Source: Cytophagales bacterium (GTDB taxonomy: Bacteria > Bacteroidota > Bacteroidia > Cytophagales > Spirosomataceae). From it: 44,099 nt of DNA. The stretch spans positions 1 through 44,099 of the forward strand of contig JAAFJE010000030.1 in the NCBI GenBank assembly GCA_013298025.1, written 5' to 3'. The first letter of the stretch is position 1; every line of letters begins with the position of its first letter. The notes under the pieces are model-generated. The model saw only the letters and a list, made by a program, of their open reading frames with translations, had not been told where the DNA came from and did not search any database. This document shows positions 30,322-39,460 of the stretch, in pieces. The translations under genes were made by a program, and so were the position numbers.

Positions 30322-32124
30322 ATGGATATTCCCTTGCTTTCGTCGAAATGTATTTCCAGTGTTGAGCGTCATCGCTGGTATGGTTCTAGCTTCTTGTTGA
30401 TGTTACTGCCAATCCTGTTTTTGTTGGGGACAAGTATTGCCTCGGCTCAAACGCCCCAACTCGAAACCGATAAAGGCCTGTTGCAGTCTATTGCCCCATA
30501 CAATGCCGATGTTCGTCGCTCTATTTTGATTGCTAGTCAAAATACACGTGTCTTAGAACAAGCCCAACAAATCAGAAACCGCAGTCAGAGGGCTTTTCAA
30601 AACCTTATTGGTGGTTACAGCCAACAAGAACAAGGGTATTTTTACGAAATTACACGCTACCCTGCTGTATTACGCACGATGGCTACTACGCCCGATTTGC
30701 GTCGCAACGAGGTAGAAGACTTGTTAAACAATACCAGTGCTATTTTGAGAGAAAATGGCTGGGCTTTGTATCGTAACAATAGAGGGGTGTTGAGCCAAAT
30801 GTATCAACTCAACCAAGATGCAGAGTACGCTTATCAACAAATGTTGCAACCGCTTGATATTACTACGCAAACGGCGTTTCGTCAATTAGCGAATTACCCC
30901 GATGTGATGGCACTTTTATCGGAAAACATGGATTTAACCGTTCGTTTGGGCGAACGCTACTACCGTAGTCCAGAGGCTTTAAACCTAGAACTCGCCAATA
31001 TGCACGATGAAATGGTAGCCCAACGACAATACGAAGTAGCCGAATACAAAAGAAAAATAAACGACGACCCCGACGCTGCTCGTGAACTAGACCAAGCCGC
31101 CACCGAATACGCTCAGAGCAATAATTATGTTTTGCCGAATCGTAATCAAGACGTGTATATCACCAACAATTACTATTACAGCAATCCCAATACCTATTAT
31201 TATAGCAATCCTTATTCTTACTGGTGTGGGTATCCGCATTGGTACACTACGCCACTGTGGTATCCTAATGCCTATTGGGTAGATTTTAGGGTATCATTTG
31301 GGATTGGTAGCATAGGCTTTTATGGCTGTCCTTCGTATGGCTTTGCCAACTGGTTTTATTATGGAGGCTACTATCGTCGTTATCCGAGCCTTTATGCACG
31401 CTTTGGCAATTATTACCGTAATTACGTCAATTATTATTACGGCAATCCTAGTCGCTATTACTATGCCGGACGTGCCAATCCGTATCGTAACTATGACCGA
31501 GGCTATTATAATAACCGTGATTATGATAGAAATATGAATGCCAACAGAGGGGGCTATTACAATAATAAACCTAATTACGAGAACCGTGATTACGACCGTG
31601 ACCGTGTGCAAAGAGGATATAATAACAATACTCCTCGTGAGCGTTCGTACAGTCCTGACAATAACCAAAATCAAAACAGAAATTGGGATTGGAACAACCG
31701 CAGTGCGGAAGGAAGCAACAGAGGCGGACGGCCTTCGGGAGGCTATAACGAAAGCCCACAACCTCGAAGTGGGGGAAACGGCTACGAGGGAGGAAATAGA
31801 GGAGGCAATCCCAATGGCTCATCTAACGGTAGCCCGCAACCTCGAAGTGAGGGAAATGGCTACGAGGGAGGAAATAGAGGAGGAAATCCCAACGGCCCAT
31901 CCAACGGTGGCTCGCAACCCCAAGGTGGAGGAAACGGCTACGAAGGAGGAAATAGAGGAGGAAATCCCAATGGCTCATCTAACGGTAGCTCGCAACCTCG
32001 AAGTGGAGGCAATAGCTATGAAGTAGGCAACCGAGAGAGCCGACCAACGGGGGCATCGAATGGTGGAAATACAGGAAGTAGCGGACACGCTGGCGGAGAA
32101 GGGCGTTCAAGAGGGCCAAGATAA
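30322..32124 (+). CDS. Secreted Tyr/Asn/Gly-rich repeat protein
   Basis: The 600-residue protein has a hydrophobic export signal inside its first 43 residues (FLLMLLPILFLLGTSIASAQ). A helical domain (about 45-250) contains LLQSIAPYNADVRRSILIAS and many helices with NTPDL/YPDVMALL motifs. A Tyr-rich segment (about 275-400) has NNYYYSNP, YYRRYPSLYARFGNYY and similar runs, and an Asn/Arg/Tyr segment follows. The C-terminal Gly/Asn region includes four 26-residue repeats at 478-581 of the type PRSGGNGYEGGNRGGNPNGS. It is probably a surface, matrix or adhesin-like protein. I do not recognise a catalytic domain. A terminator follows. Confidence 0.7.
   Translation: MDIPLLSSKCISSVERHRWYGSSFLLMLLPILFLLGTSIASAQTPQLETDKGLLQSIAPYNADVRRSILIASQNTRVLEQAQQIRNRSQRAFQNLIGGYSQQEQGYFYEITRYPAVLRTMATTPDLRRNEVEDLLNNTSAILRENGWALYRNNRGVLSQMYQLNQDAEYAYQQMLQPLDITTQTAFRQLANYPDVMALLSENMDLTVRLGERYYRSPEALNLELANMHDEMVAQRQYEVAEYKRKINDDPDAARELDQAATEYAQSNNYVLPNRNQDVYITNNYYYSNPNTYYYSNPYSYWCGYPHWYTTPLWYPNAYWVDFRVSFGIGSIGFYGCPSYGFANWFYYGGYYRRYPSLYARFGNYYRNYVNYYYGNPSRYYYAGRANPYRNYDRGYYNNRDYDRNMNANRGGYYNNKPNYENRDYDRDRVQRGYNNNTPRERSYSPDNNQNQNRNWDWNNRSAEGSNRGGRPSGGYNESPQPRSGGNGYEGGNRGGNPNGSSNGSPQPRSEGNGYEGGNRGGNPNGPSNGGSQPQGGGNGYEGGNRGGNPNGSSNGSSQPRSGGNSYEVGNRESRPTGASNGGNTGSSGHAGGEGRSRGPR
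31753..32064 (+). repeat. Four 78-bp coding repeats
   Basis: Four tandem 78-bp units encode 26 residues each (for example PRSGGNGYEGGNRGGNPNGS within each). Copies 1-3 are close; copy 4 has diverged (SYEVGNRESRPTGAS). Such repeats can change in number by slippage, altering the length of the surface tail. Confidence 0.85.
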
Positions 32125-32155
32125 GCGGAGGTTTTATTGATAAAATACATGACGA

Positions 32156-32187
32156 AGAGGTATTGCATGGCAATGCCTCTTTTTTTG
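32156..32187 (+). terminator. Intrinsic terminator after the repeat protein
   Basis: An 11-bp stem with one T-G pair (AGAGGTATTGC / GCAATGCCTCT) and a 3-nt loop is followed by six T. Confidence 0.8.
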
Positions 32188-32363
32188 TCTAAAACCAATC
32201 GGTATATCCATTTTTACCTTTAATCAAGCTAATTATTTTAATTCTTGGTTAAAATCTGATTATATCTTGATAAAATGTACACAGCAAAACTTTCTTTTTA
32301 ACCGTAATTTTACATTAAGCTTGAATGGAATAGATACTTCATTCACCTTAACGCATTTCATTT

Positions 32364-34085
32364 ATGAAACACTTCTTCAACGTACAATTGATAACTTGGT
32401 TGATGGCTACATGGGTAGCCATGCCAAGTTTGGCTCAAAAAACATCGGCTAATGAAACTCTTAGGCAATTGATAGAAATGTATCATGCCGATAGAGGCAA
32501 CCTTCAACGCTTTTATACCATCGACCACTCGCCCGAACGCCGTGAGCGGTTCAAAACTTTAGCACAATCTTACCTTACGCAACTACAGCCAATTGATTAT
32601 AATGCCCTCGATGCTGGTGGGCGTGTGGACTACCTTTTGATAAAGCGTGATTTTGAAGATATGCTTTACCAAAGTCAACAGGAAGCCACCGCCTTCAACC
32701 AGTTGTCTACTTGGTTTCCTTTCGCTGCTGTGCTTTACGATGCCGAAAAGGCACGTAGAAGAGGTTTGATGCCCGATTCGCCCAAATTGGCTAACGACCT
32801 CAACCAATGCGTTAAAGAAATCAATGTTCTCCAACAAAAACTCAAAGAAAGTACGTCTTTGACCAAAGATTTGGCTAACAGAGGCAATCGCATCGCTTTA
32901 GGATTGAAAAGTGCTTTAAATTCTGTTTATGGTTTTTATAATGGCTACGACCCACTTTTTACGTGGTGGATTGCCAAGCCTTACGAAGAACTTGACAATG
33001 CTTTGAAAAACTACGCTGCGGCTTTTCAGCAGGCTGTAACGGTAAATACCCAACTCAAAAAGGATGCTTCGGGTATTGTGGGCAATCCGATTGGCGAAAC
33101 GGAATTGATTCGTAAGCTCAAATTAGAAATGATTCCTTATACGCCCGAAGAGTTGGTGGAAATTGCCAACAAGGAATTTGCTTGGTGCGATGCCGAGATG
33201 CTCAAAGCGAGCCGTGAAATGGGTTTTGGCGATAACTGGAAAGCGGCTTTAGAAAAAGTAAAACAAACGGCTGTTCCGCCCGGTCAACAACCTGCGGCAA
33301 TGGTAAAACTGTATGATGAATCTATTGCTTTTTTGAAAGAAAAAGACTTACTCACCATTCCGCCATTGGCCGAAGAAACGTGGCGTTTGTCGATGATGAG
33401 TCCCGAAAGACAGTTGGTTAATCCTTTCTTTTTGGGTGGCGAAGAATTTATTGTTTCGTACCCAACCCATACCATGACGCATGACCAAAAACTCATGAGT
33501 ATGCGGGGCAACAATCCGCATTTTTCAAGGGCTACGGTACACCACGAACTGATTGCTGGACATGGTTTACAGGCATTTATGACTCGTCGTTATAAAACCT
33601 ATCGCCATTTTGAAACACCTTTTTGGGTAGAAGGATGGTCGCTGTATTGGGAAATGCTTTTATACGACTTAAAATTTCCTCGTTCGGCAGAAGACCGTGT
33701 AGGTATGCTTTTTTGGCGTATGCACCGTTGTGCCAGAATCATTTTTTCTTTGAATTATCACATCGGAAAATGGTCGCCACAAGAATGTATCGACTTCTTA
33801 ATCAACCGAGTAGGACATGAGCCAGCCAATGCCGAAGGGGAGGTGCGTCGCTCGTTTGTGGGGGGCTACGACCCTTTATATCAGATTGCCTACATGATTG
33901 GCGGTTTGCAAATCAGGGCTTTGAAAGACGAATTGGTTGGTTCAAAGAAAATGACGTACAAACAATTTCATGACCAATTTATGCAAGAAAATAAGCTTCC
34001 AATCGAAATGATGCGAGCTATTCTTACCAAGACATCTTTACCCAAAGACTACCAAAGTAGTTGGCGGTTTTATTCCGTAAAATAA
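32364..34085 (+). CDS. Secreted DUF885 metallopeptidase-like protein
   Basis: The 573-residue DUF885 protein is exported (signal peptide about 1-25, MKHFFNVQLITWLMATWVAM then PSLAQ). The family is predicted to be zinc peptidase of gluzincin type. The sequence shows the metal motif HELIAGH (His394, Glu395, His400), followed by LQAFMTRRYKTYRHFETPFWVEGWSLYWEMLLYDL, in which the distal Glu of EGW is the usual third ligand. The N-terminal half contains DYLLIKRDFEDMLYQ and helical linker regions. It may act in the periplasm on peptides. It is followed directly by an AT-rich repeat and then by the D-amino-acid dehydrogenase gene. Confidence 0.85.
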   Translation: MKHFFNVQLITWLMATWVAMPSLAQKTSANETLRQLIEMYHADRGNLQRFYTIDHSPERRERFKTLAQSYLTQLQPIDYNALDAGGRVDYLLIKRDFEDMLYQSQQEATAFNQLSTWFPFAAVLYDAEKARRRGLMPDSPKLANDLNQCVKEINVLQQKLKESTSLTKDLANRGNRIALGLKSALNSVYGFYNGYDPLFTWWIAKPYEELDNALKNYAAAFQQAVTVNTQLKKDASGIVGNPIGETELIRKLKLEMIPYTPEELVEIANKEFAWCDAEMLKASREMGFGDNWKAALEKVKQTAVPPGQQPAAMVKLYDESIAFLKEKDLLTIPPLAEETWRLSMMSPERQLVNPFFLGGEEFIVSYPTHTMTHDQKLMSMRGNNPHFSRATVHHELIAGHGLQAFMTRRYKTYRHFETPFWVEGWSLYWEMLLYDLKFPRSAEDRVGMLFWRMHRCARIIFSLNYHIGKWSPQECIDFLINRVGHEPANAEGEVRRSFVGGYDPLYQIAYMIGGLQIRALKDELVGSKKMTYKQFHDQFMQENKLPIEMMRAILTKTSLPKDYQSSWRFYSVK

Positions 34086-34227
34086 TTTGAAAATTTGATG
34101 ATTTGAAAATTTGAAGATGAAAGAGCATATTTTTCTATCATTTTCAAATCTTCAAATTTCTAAATTTTCAAATCCTTTAATCCTATCTTCAAATTCCCAA
34201 ATCTTCAAATTCACAAATCAACATATA
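34086..34227. repeat. AT-rich repeat of TTTGAAAATTTGAAGAT type after DUF885
   Basis: Starting two bases after the stop, forward copies of a short word (ATTTGAAAATTTGAAGATG and variants) are followed by its reverse complement (ATCTTCAAATTTCTAAATTT, CAAATCTTCAAATTC). The same family fills the gap at 42197-42379. Confidence 0.75.
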
Positions 34228-35481
34228 ATGAATCATATATCAATCATCGGTGGAGGCATTGTGGGCTTGAGCAGTGCCTATTATTTACAAGAGGCAGGGT
34301 ATCAAGTAACGGTATTTGATAAAGGCGATTTGTCGGACAACTGCTCTTTTGGCAACGCAGGCTATGTTTGTCCGAGTCATTTTGTGCCATTGGCGGCACC
34401 AGGCATTGTGTGGCAAGGCTTTAAATGGATGTTTAACCCATTGAGTCCTTTTTATGTAAAACCTTCATTGAGTAAAGCCTTGGTTACTTGGGGCTTGAAG
34501 TTTATGCAAAGTGCCAACGCCCAACACGTTGAAGATTCGGCAATTCCTTTGCGAGATATTTCTTTATTAAGTCAAAAATTATTTGAAGAATGGGAAGCCC
34601 AAGATATTTTTGCTTTTGGTTACGAACGCAAAGGTATGTTGGAGGTGTTTCAAACCCATGCCGTAGCCGAACACGCCCATCATACGCTTGACAAAGCTCA
34701 GGCATTGGGCTTAGATGTCAATTACTTAGACAAAGACCAACTGCAAGCTTTAGAACCCCAAACGCCCATCAATGCCCTTGGAGCATTGCAGTTTAATTGT
34801 GATACCCACGTGTATCCCAACAAGCTGATGAAAGCCCTCATTGCCGATTTGCAAAACAAAGGTGTCGTTTTCAAAACCAAGGAAACGATTGTGGGTTTCG
34901 AGAAAAATCAGGGCAAAGTTACCCATGTGCGTACCCAACAACAGCAATACGCTACCGATGGCGTAGTGATTGCGGCTGGTTCTTGGAGCCGTGAATTGGC
35001 TGAACAATTAGCCCTCAACTTGCCTTTGATGGCTGGTAGAGGTTATTCTTTGACTTTAGAAAATAGTCCTTTTCATATCAATCATCCGATTATTTTGGCA
35101 GAAGGAAGAGTAGCCTTAACGCCGATGGATGGCAATAAAATTCGGATGGGAGGAACAATGGAAGTGGTTTCGACCGATACACCGCCCAATTTTCAACGAG
35201 TAAAAGGGATTTTAAAATCGGTGAAAAGCTTTTTGCCTACGTTCGATATTCCTTTTCCTGCTGAAAAAGATATTTGGCATGGCTTCCGTCCTTGTTCTGC
35301 CGACGGCCTGCCTTACATTGGTCGCATGAAGGCTTTCAATAACGTAGTGGTTGCTACGGGGCATTCGATGATGGGGCTAAGTTTGGGTCCGGCTTCAGGT
35401 AAATTAGTCGAAGAAATCATCAGTGAAAAAGCTACAAGTATTGATATTCAAGCTTTTAGTCCAGAAAGATTTTATAGTTAA
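34228..35481 (+). CDS. FAD-dependent D-amino-acid (D-hydroxyproline) dehydrogenase
   Basis: The 417-residue DadA-like flavoenzyme starts at the ATG at 34228 (MNHISIIGGGIVGLSSAYYL, the dinucleotide motif). An apparent longer frame from 34111 runs through the intergenic repeat and is rejected. Further marks: NAGYVCPSHFVPLAAPGIV, the FAD-binding middle, and the C-terminal IWHGFRPCSADGLPYIGRMKAFNNVVVATGHSMMGLSLGPASGKLVEEI. The latter resembles D-hydroxyproline dehydrogenases, which oxidise cis-4-hydroxy-D-proline to pyrroline-4-hydroxy-2-carboxylate. The assignment to hydroxyproline rests mainly on the downstream dapA-like and aldehyde dehydrogenase genes. Confidence 0.8.
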   Translation: MNHISIIGGGIVGLSSAYYLQEAGYQVTVFDKGDLSDNCSFGNAGYVCPSHFVPLAAPGIVWQGFKWMFNPLSPFYVKPSLSKALVTWGLKFMQSANAQHVEDSAIPLRDISLLSQKLFEEWEAQDIFAFGYERKGMLEVFQTHAVAEHAHHTLDKAQALGLDVNYLDKDQLQALEPQTPINALGALQFNCDTHVYPNKLMKALIADLQNKGVVFKTKETIVGFEKNQGKVTHVRTQQQQYATDGVVIAAGSWSRELAEQLALNLPLMAGRGYSLTLENSPFHINHPIILAEGRVALTPMDGNKIRMGGTMEVVSTDTPPNFQRVKGILKSVKSFLPTFDIPFPAEKDIWHGFRPCSADGLPYIGRMKAFNNVVVATGHSMMGLSLGPASGKLVEEIISEKATSIDIQAFSPERFYS

Positions 35482-35600
35482 GCTTTCGGATTTCAGATTT
35501 TAGAACAAAACTTTTGTTAAATATCAATATTAAATTGTGAATTGTCAATTAGTGAATTAGTGTTTTGATTTTCAGCAACTTACAATAAATATTGATTTGT
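35482..35600 (+). repeat. AT-rich repeat copy after the D-amino-acid dehydrogenase
   Basis: From about 35518 the sequence ATCAATATTAAATTGTGAAT, then TTAGTGAATTAGTGTTTTG and ATTTTCAG follows the pattern of the repeats at 19430 and 23490. Confidence 0.55.
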
Positions 35601-35652
35601 TTATTTTTTCATGATTCCTTAAAAGATAGCCGAGAGCTCAAAGCCAATAAAT

Positions 35653-38010
35653 ATGAAAAAAACCTTATTCCTTCTTTTGTCCTTGTTGTGTTTTGTACAA
35701 GGTTTTGCCCAAAATTATACGCCACTCAAAGGCGATAAAAGGTTTAAAGTACAGCCAAGTGTTTCGCTGAAAGCCTATCCTTTTGATTTAGACCAAGTGA
35801 CATTGCTGGAAGGCTCGCCTTTCAAAAATGCGATGGACAAAGACGCAGCGTATTTATTGAGCATAGAGCCACAACGCTTGTTGCATCGTTTTTACCTCAA
35901 TGCTGGCTTGCCTACCCACGGAGCAGTGTATGGCGGTTGGGAAAGTGAAGGGCTTTCGGGGCATACTTTGGGGCATTATCTTTCGGCTTGTGCCATGATG
36001 TACGCTTCTTCGCAGCAAAAGGTTTTTAAAGACCGAGTAACTGAAATGGTTTCGGCATTGGCGATTTGCCAAAAGGCACGCAAAACGGGTTATGTCGGGG
36101 CAATTCCGAAGGAAGATTCTATTTTTACGAAAGTAGCCAAAGGCGAAATCAAAACGGGGGGCTTCGACCTAAACGGCGGTTGGAGTCCGTGGTACACCGT
36201 GCATAAAGTAATGGCAGGCTTATTGGATGCGTACTTGTATTGTGGCAACAAACAAGCCTTACAAGTAGTAGAAGGCATGGCCGATTGGACAGGCAAAACC
36301 GTCAATCCGCTTTCGCCTGAATTATTACAAAAAATGCTCAAATGCGAATACGGCGGCATGGCAGAAGTATTGGCGAATTTGTACGCCATCACGGGCAAAA
36401 AAGTCTATCTCGATTTGTCTTATAAGTTTTATGATGATTTTGTGATGCTCCCTTTGTCGAAACGCATCAATCCTATGGCAGGGAAGCACTCCAACACCAA
36501 CGTACCCAAAGCCATTGGTAGTGCCAGACAATACGAACTCACAGGACAAGAATCGGATAAAACCATTGCCAGTTTTTTCTGGGATATTATGGTGCATCAC
36601 CACAGCTACGTGATTGGTGGGAATAGCAATTATGAATATTGCGGTGAACCCGACAAGTTGAACGAACATCTCAGCGATAACACCTGCGAAACCTGCAATA
36701 CCTACAATATGCTCAAGCTGACACGCCATTTGTTTTGCTGGCAACCCAACAGCGAACTGAGTAATTATTACGAAAGAGCATTGTATAACCATATTTTAGC
36801 TTCGCAAAATCCAGAAAGTGGCATGATGTGTTATTTTGTGCCTTTAAGAATGGGGACAAAAAAAGAATTTAGCGACCAATTCAATACCTTTACTTGTTGT
36901 GTAGGCAGTGGCATGGAAAACCACGTGAAGTACAACGAAAGTATTTATTTTCAAGGAGCAGAAGGCAGTTTGTTCGTAAATTTGTTTATTCCTTCTCGAC
37001 TCAATTGGAAAGAAAAAGGCTTAATTCTTACACAGCAAACGCAGTATCCGACCCAAAACAACACCCAATTTTCTTTAAGTTTACGTAAATCTCAAACTTT
37101 TGCCCTCAAAATCCGTAAACCTTGGTGGGCGAGCCAAGGCGTTGTCATCAGTATCAACGGACAAGCACAACGTATCGAAGCCGACGAATCGGGGTATTAT
37201 GTGTTGAATAGAACTTGGCAAAATAAGGACCAAATCAGCCTGACAATGCCCATGCAGATTTACAGCGAAAGTATGCCCGATAACCCCGACCGCATCGCAT
37301 TGTTGTATGGTCCTTTGGTTTTGGCAGGACAATTGGGCGAGAAAAACCCCGACCCCGTTTATGGCATTCCAGTACTTTTGACCGACAATAAAAATGTAAA
37401 TCAATGGGTAAAAAGTGTGGATAACTCGAAACTTTTGTTCAAAACCAATGCCGTAGCCGTGCCTTTCGACGTAACCTTACAACCATTTTACCAAACCTAC
37501 CAACAACATTACAGCGTTTACTGGGACTATTTCACGAAAGCAGGTTGGGAAGAAAAAAAGGCCGTGTATGAAGCCGAAAAGAAACGTCAGCAAGAAATAG
37601 AAGCCCGTACTATTGATAATTTCAGGATTGGCGAAATGCAACCCGAACGTGACCACAACCTCAGCATCGACGGCGAATCGTATGTAAGCGATGCCCTTGG
37701 GCGTACAGGCAGAGAAGTGAGAAAAGGCGGTTCGTTTTCGTTTGATATGAAAGTAAAAGCCAATAGCACACAAATGTCGTTGTTGATGACCTATTTAGGT
37801 GATGATAAAAACCGCTTTTTCGACATTTTAGTCGATGGACAAGTAATTGCTACCCAAGAACTCAAAGGCGGTACTACTGGCAAATTTTATGACATCAGTT
37901 ATCCGCTCAACGCCAGCCTCGTAGCCAACAAAGACAAAGTACGCATCACCATCAAAGCCCACACAGGCAAAACCGCAGGCAGGGTGTTTGGGGTGAGGAG
38001 TTTGGAGTAA
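35653..38010 (+). CDS. GH127 (DUF1680) beta-L-arabinofuranosidase-like enzyme
   Basis: The 785-residue exported enzyme (signal peptide about 1-19) belongs to glycoside hydrolase family 127, which releases beta-L-arabinofuranose. The prototype acts on hydroxyproline-linked arabino-oligosaccharides of plant extensins. The catalytic domain shows GWESEGLSGHTLGHYLSACAMMY, WSPWYTVHKVMAGLLDAY and the zinc-bound Cys/Glu set: E346-T-C348 (in CETCNTYNML) and C415-C416 (in FTCCVGSGMENH), matching the family's Glu/three-Cys site. A beta-rich domain follows (about 470-600), and a C-terminal module of about 110 residues (from IDNFRIGEMQPERDHNLS), like a DUF6805-type domain, closes the protein. Confidence 0.9.
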   Translation: MKKTLFLLLSLLCFVQGFAQNYTPLKGDKRFKVQPSVSLKAYPFDLDQVTLLEGSPFKNAMDKDAAYLLSIEPQRLLHRFYLNAGLPTHGAVYGGWESEGLSGHTLGHYLSACAMMYASSQQKVFKDRVTEMVSALAICQKARKTGYVGAIPKEDSIFTKVAKGEIKTGGFDLNGGWSPWYTVHKVMAGLLDAYLYCGNKQALQVVEGMADWTGKTVNPLSPELLQKMLKCEYGGMAEVLANLYAITGKKVYLDLSYKFYDDFVMLPLSKRINPMAGKHSNTNVPKAIGSARQYELTGQESDKTIASFFWDIMVHHHSYVIGGNSNYEYCGEPDKLNEHLSDNTCETCNTYNMLKLTRHLFCWQPNSELSNYYERALYNHILASQNPESGMMCYFVPLRMGTKKEFSDQFNTFTCCVGSGMENHVKYNESIYFQGAEGSLFVNLFIPSRLNWKEKGLILTQQTQYPTQNNTQFSLSLRKSQTFALKIRKPWWASQGVVISINGQAQRIEADESGYYVLNRTWQNKDQISLTMPMQIYSESMPDNPDRIALLYGPLVLAGQLGEKNPDPVYGIPVLLTDNKNVNQWVKSVDNSKLLFKTNAVAVPFDVTLQPFYQTYQQHYSVYWDYFTKAGWEEKKAVYEAEKKRQQEIEARTIDNFRIGEMQPERDHNLSIDGESYVSDALGRTGREVRKGGSFSFDMKVKANSTQMSLLMTYLGDDKNRFFDILVDGQVIATQELKGGTTGKFYDISYPLNASLVANKDKVRITIKAHTGKTAGRVFGVRSLE

Positions 38011-38032
38011 GGAAACTTATAAAAAGTATTGA

Positions 38033-38076
38033 AAATCACGGATATTTGAGCATCAATCCATATATCCGTGATTTTT
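38033..38076 (+). terminator. Terminator after GH127
   Basis: A 13-bp perfect stem (AAATCACGGATAT / ATATCCGTGATTT) with a 16-nt loop runs into a T tract (38071-38076). It starts 22 bp after the stop. Confidence 0.8.
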
Positions 38077-38144
38077 TCACGTCAAAACTTTAATAGTTAC
38101 TATTTTTATTGTTATTTTGATTCAACAATTCAAAAAATATAAAA

Positions 38145-39458
38145 ATGTTACTAAGAATAGAAGTAGAAAATTTTTTATCCTTTTACAAAGCATCAAGTTT
38201 TGATATGTTTCCTAATGTGAAAAGGACTACTTTCCCTTCGCACGTTTACAGTAACCTTGACATTCCGCTACTAAAACAAGCCGTTATTTATGGTGCAAAT
38301 GGTTCGGGAAAATCGAATTTACTTCGTGTAATTAAATTCATTAAAGAGTTTGCTGAAAACAAAGATTTTATCACAGATGAAGTGATTCATAAGTATAAAT
38401 TTAGATTACAAGAAGAAAAAAATCTCAACCCCATAAAACTATCTATTGAGTTTAGTAATGAAAATCAGTACTTCAAATATGACTTTGAAATCAGTAATAA
38501 TTTACTAATAGAAAACTTATTTCTATCAGGCATTGGCAAACAAGCAGACCAGCTTATCTATTCGAGAACTAATAATACCCTATCAACTGGCAAAAATACT
38601 TCAGAAGAAGTAGCAAACGCCATTACAAAACTTTTGAATAAAAATCCCTATTCCTCATTATTATCCCTTAATAATGAATTTCCTATCATAAACGATACCC
38701 GGGTTTTAAGTGCTTTTGAATGGTTTGAATCAAAACTTACCGTATTAACGCTTAATAGGTATATCCCCTCACTGATTAACTTGATGGCGAATGACGATAA
38801 ACTTCTAAGTTTTACCAATCATCTCTTTAATAAAATTGATTTGGGGGTTGATTCTTTGGAAATAGAATCGAAAAGTATGGATAGTTTATTTGAAGGAAAC
38901 ATTGATGATAACGCTACATTGAAGGAACTTTTAGGCTCAGGCTTAGAAAGCAATTCGGGAATTACCAAGATGAAGAACGATAAAGTTTTATTTACCATCA
39001 TCAAAGAAAACGAAGAACCAATCATCAAAAAATTTATTTTCAATCAAATCGGACAAAATGGCTTCAAAGGAAAAATGGATATTGAAGACCAATCAGATGG
39101 AACAATACGCTTACTCAACCTCATTCCTGCCCTATTTGAGGTAATTGAAAATGAAAAAGTTATTTGCGTGGATGAGATAGAAAATAGCATTCACCCTACA
39201 CTTATAGCAGCATTGATTTCATTTTTTTCTAATGCTAATTCAAAAGGACAGCTTATTTTTACCACGCATGAAACGGAATTACTCAATCAACAAAAATTAA
39301 TGCGACCCGATGAGGTATGGTTTGCAGAAAAGCATGACGGTGATACGCAATTATATTCTTTAAACGACTTCAAAGAACATAATACGATCAATATTAAAAA
39401 TGGTTATTTAGATGGACGATACGGAGCTATACCTTTCATAGGAACACTTGATGACTAA
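38145..39458 (+). CDS. RloA-like (AbiLi-like) AAA-type ATPase
   Basis: The 437-residue ABC/SMC-like ATPase opens with MLLRIEVENFLSFYKASSFD, and its Walker A is GANGSGKSNLLR (50-61). The ABC signature region is QSDGTIRLLNLIPALFEV, the Walker B VICVDEIENSIHPTL (about 339-353) and the histidine loop TTHETELLNQ. This is the AAA_15/AAA_21 group that pairs with RloB or AbiLii in phage-defence modules. The following gene, an RloB protein, starts 2 bp after the stop. Composition is AT-rich compared with the flanking catabolic genes. Role in abortive infection is inferred from the gene pair. Confidence 0.85.
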   Translation: MLLRIEVENFLSFYKASSFDMFPNVKRTTFPSHVYSNLDIPLLKQAVIYGANGSGKSNLLRVIKFIKEFAENKDFITDEVIHKYKFRLQEEKNLNPIKLSIEFSNENQYFKYDFEISNNLLIENLFLSGIGKQADQLIYSRTNNTLSTGKNTSEEVANAITKLLNKNPYSSLLSLNNEFPIINDTRVLSAFEWFESKLTVLTLNRYIPSLINLMANDDKLLSFTNHLFNKIDLGVDSLEIESKSMDSLFEGNIDDNATLKELLGSGLESNSGITKMKNDKVLFTIIKENEEPIIKKFIFNQIGQNGFKGKMDIEDQSDGTIRLLNLIPALFEVIENEKVICVDEIENSIHPTLIAALISFFSNANSKGQLIFTTHETELLNQQKLMRPDEVWFAEKHDGDTQLYSLNDFKEHNTINIKNGYLDGRYGAIPFIGTLDD

Positions 39459-39460
39459 TC

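Noticed and set aside
31294-31761. 155-residue Ile/Val-rich reading frame on the minus strand
   Set aside because: It is the complement of the Tyr/Asn-codon-rich segment of the plus-strand repeat protein; the composition is a shadow effect.
31538-32026. 162-residue plus-strand frame inside the repeat protein
   Set aside because: It is an alternative frame of the 78-bp repeats (Glu/Thr-rich), with no start signal of its own.
34111-34227. N-terminal extension of the D-amino-acid dehydrogenase
   Set aside because: The extra 39 codons read through the AT-rich repeat; the dinucleotide-binding motif begins right after the ATG at 34228.
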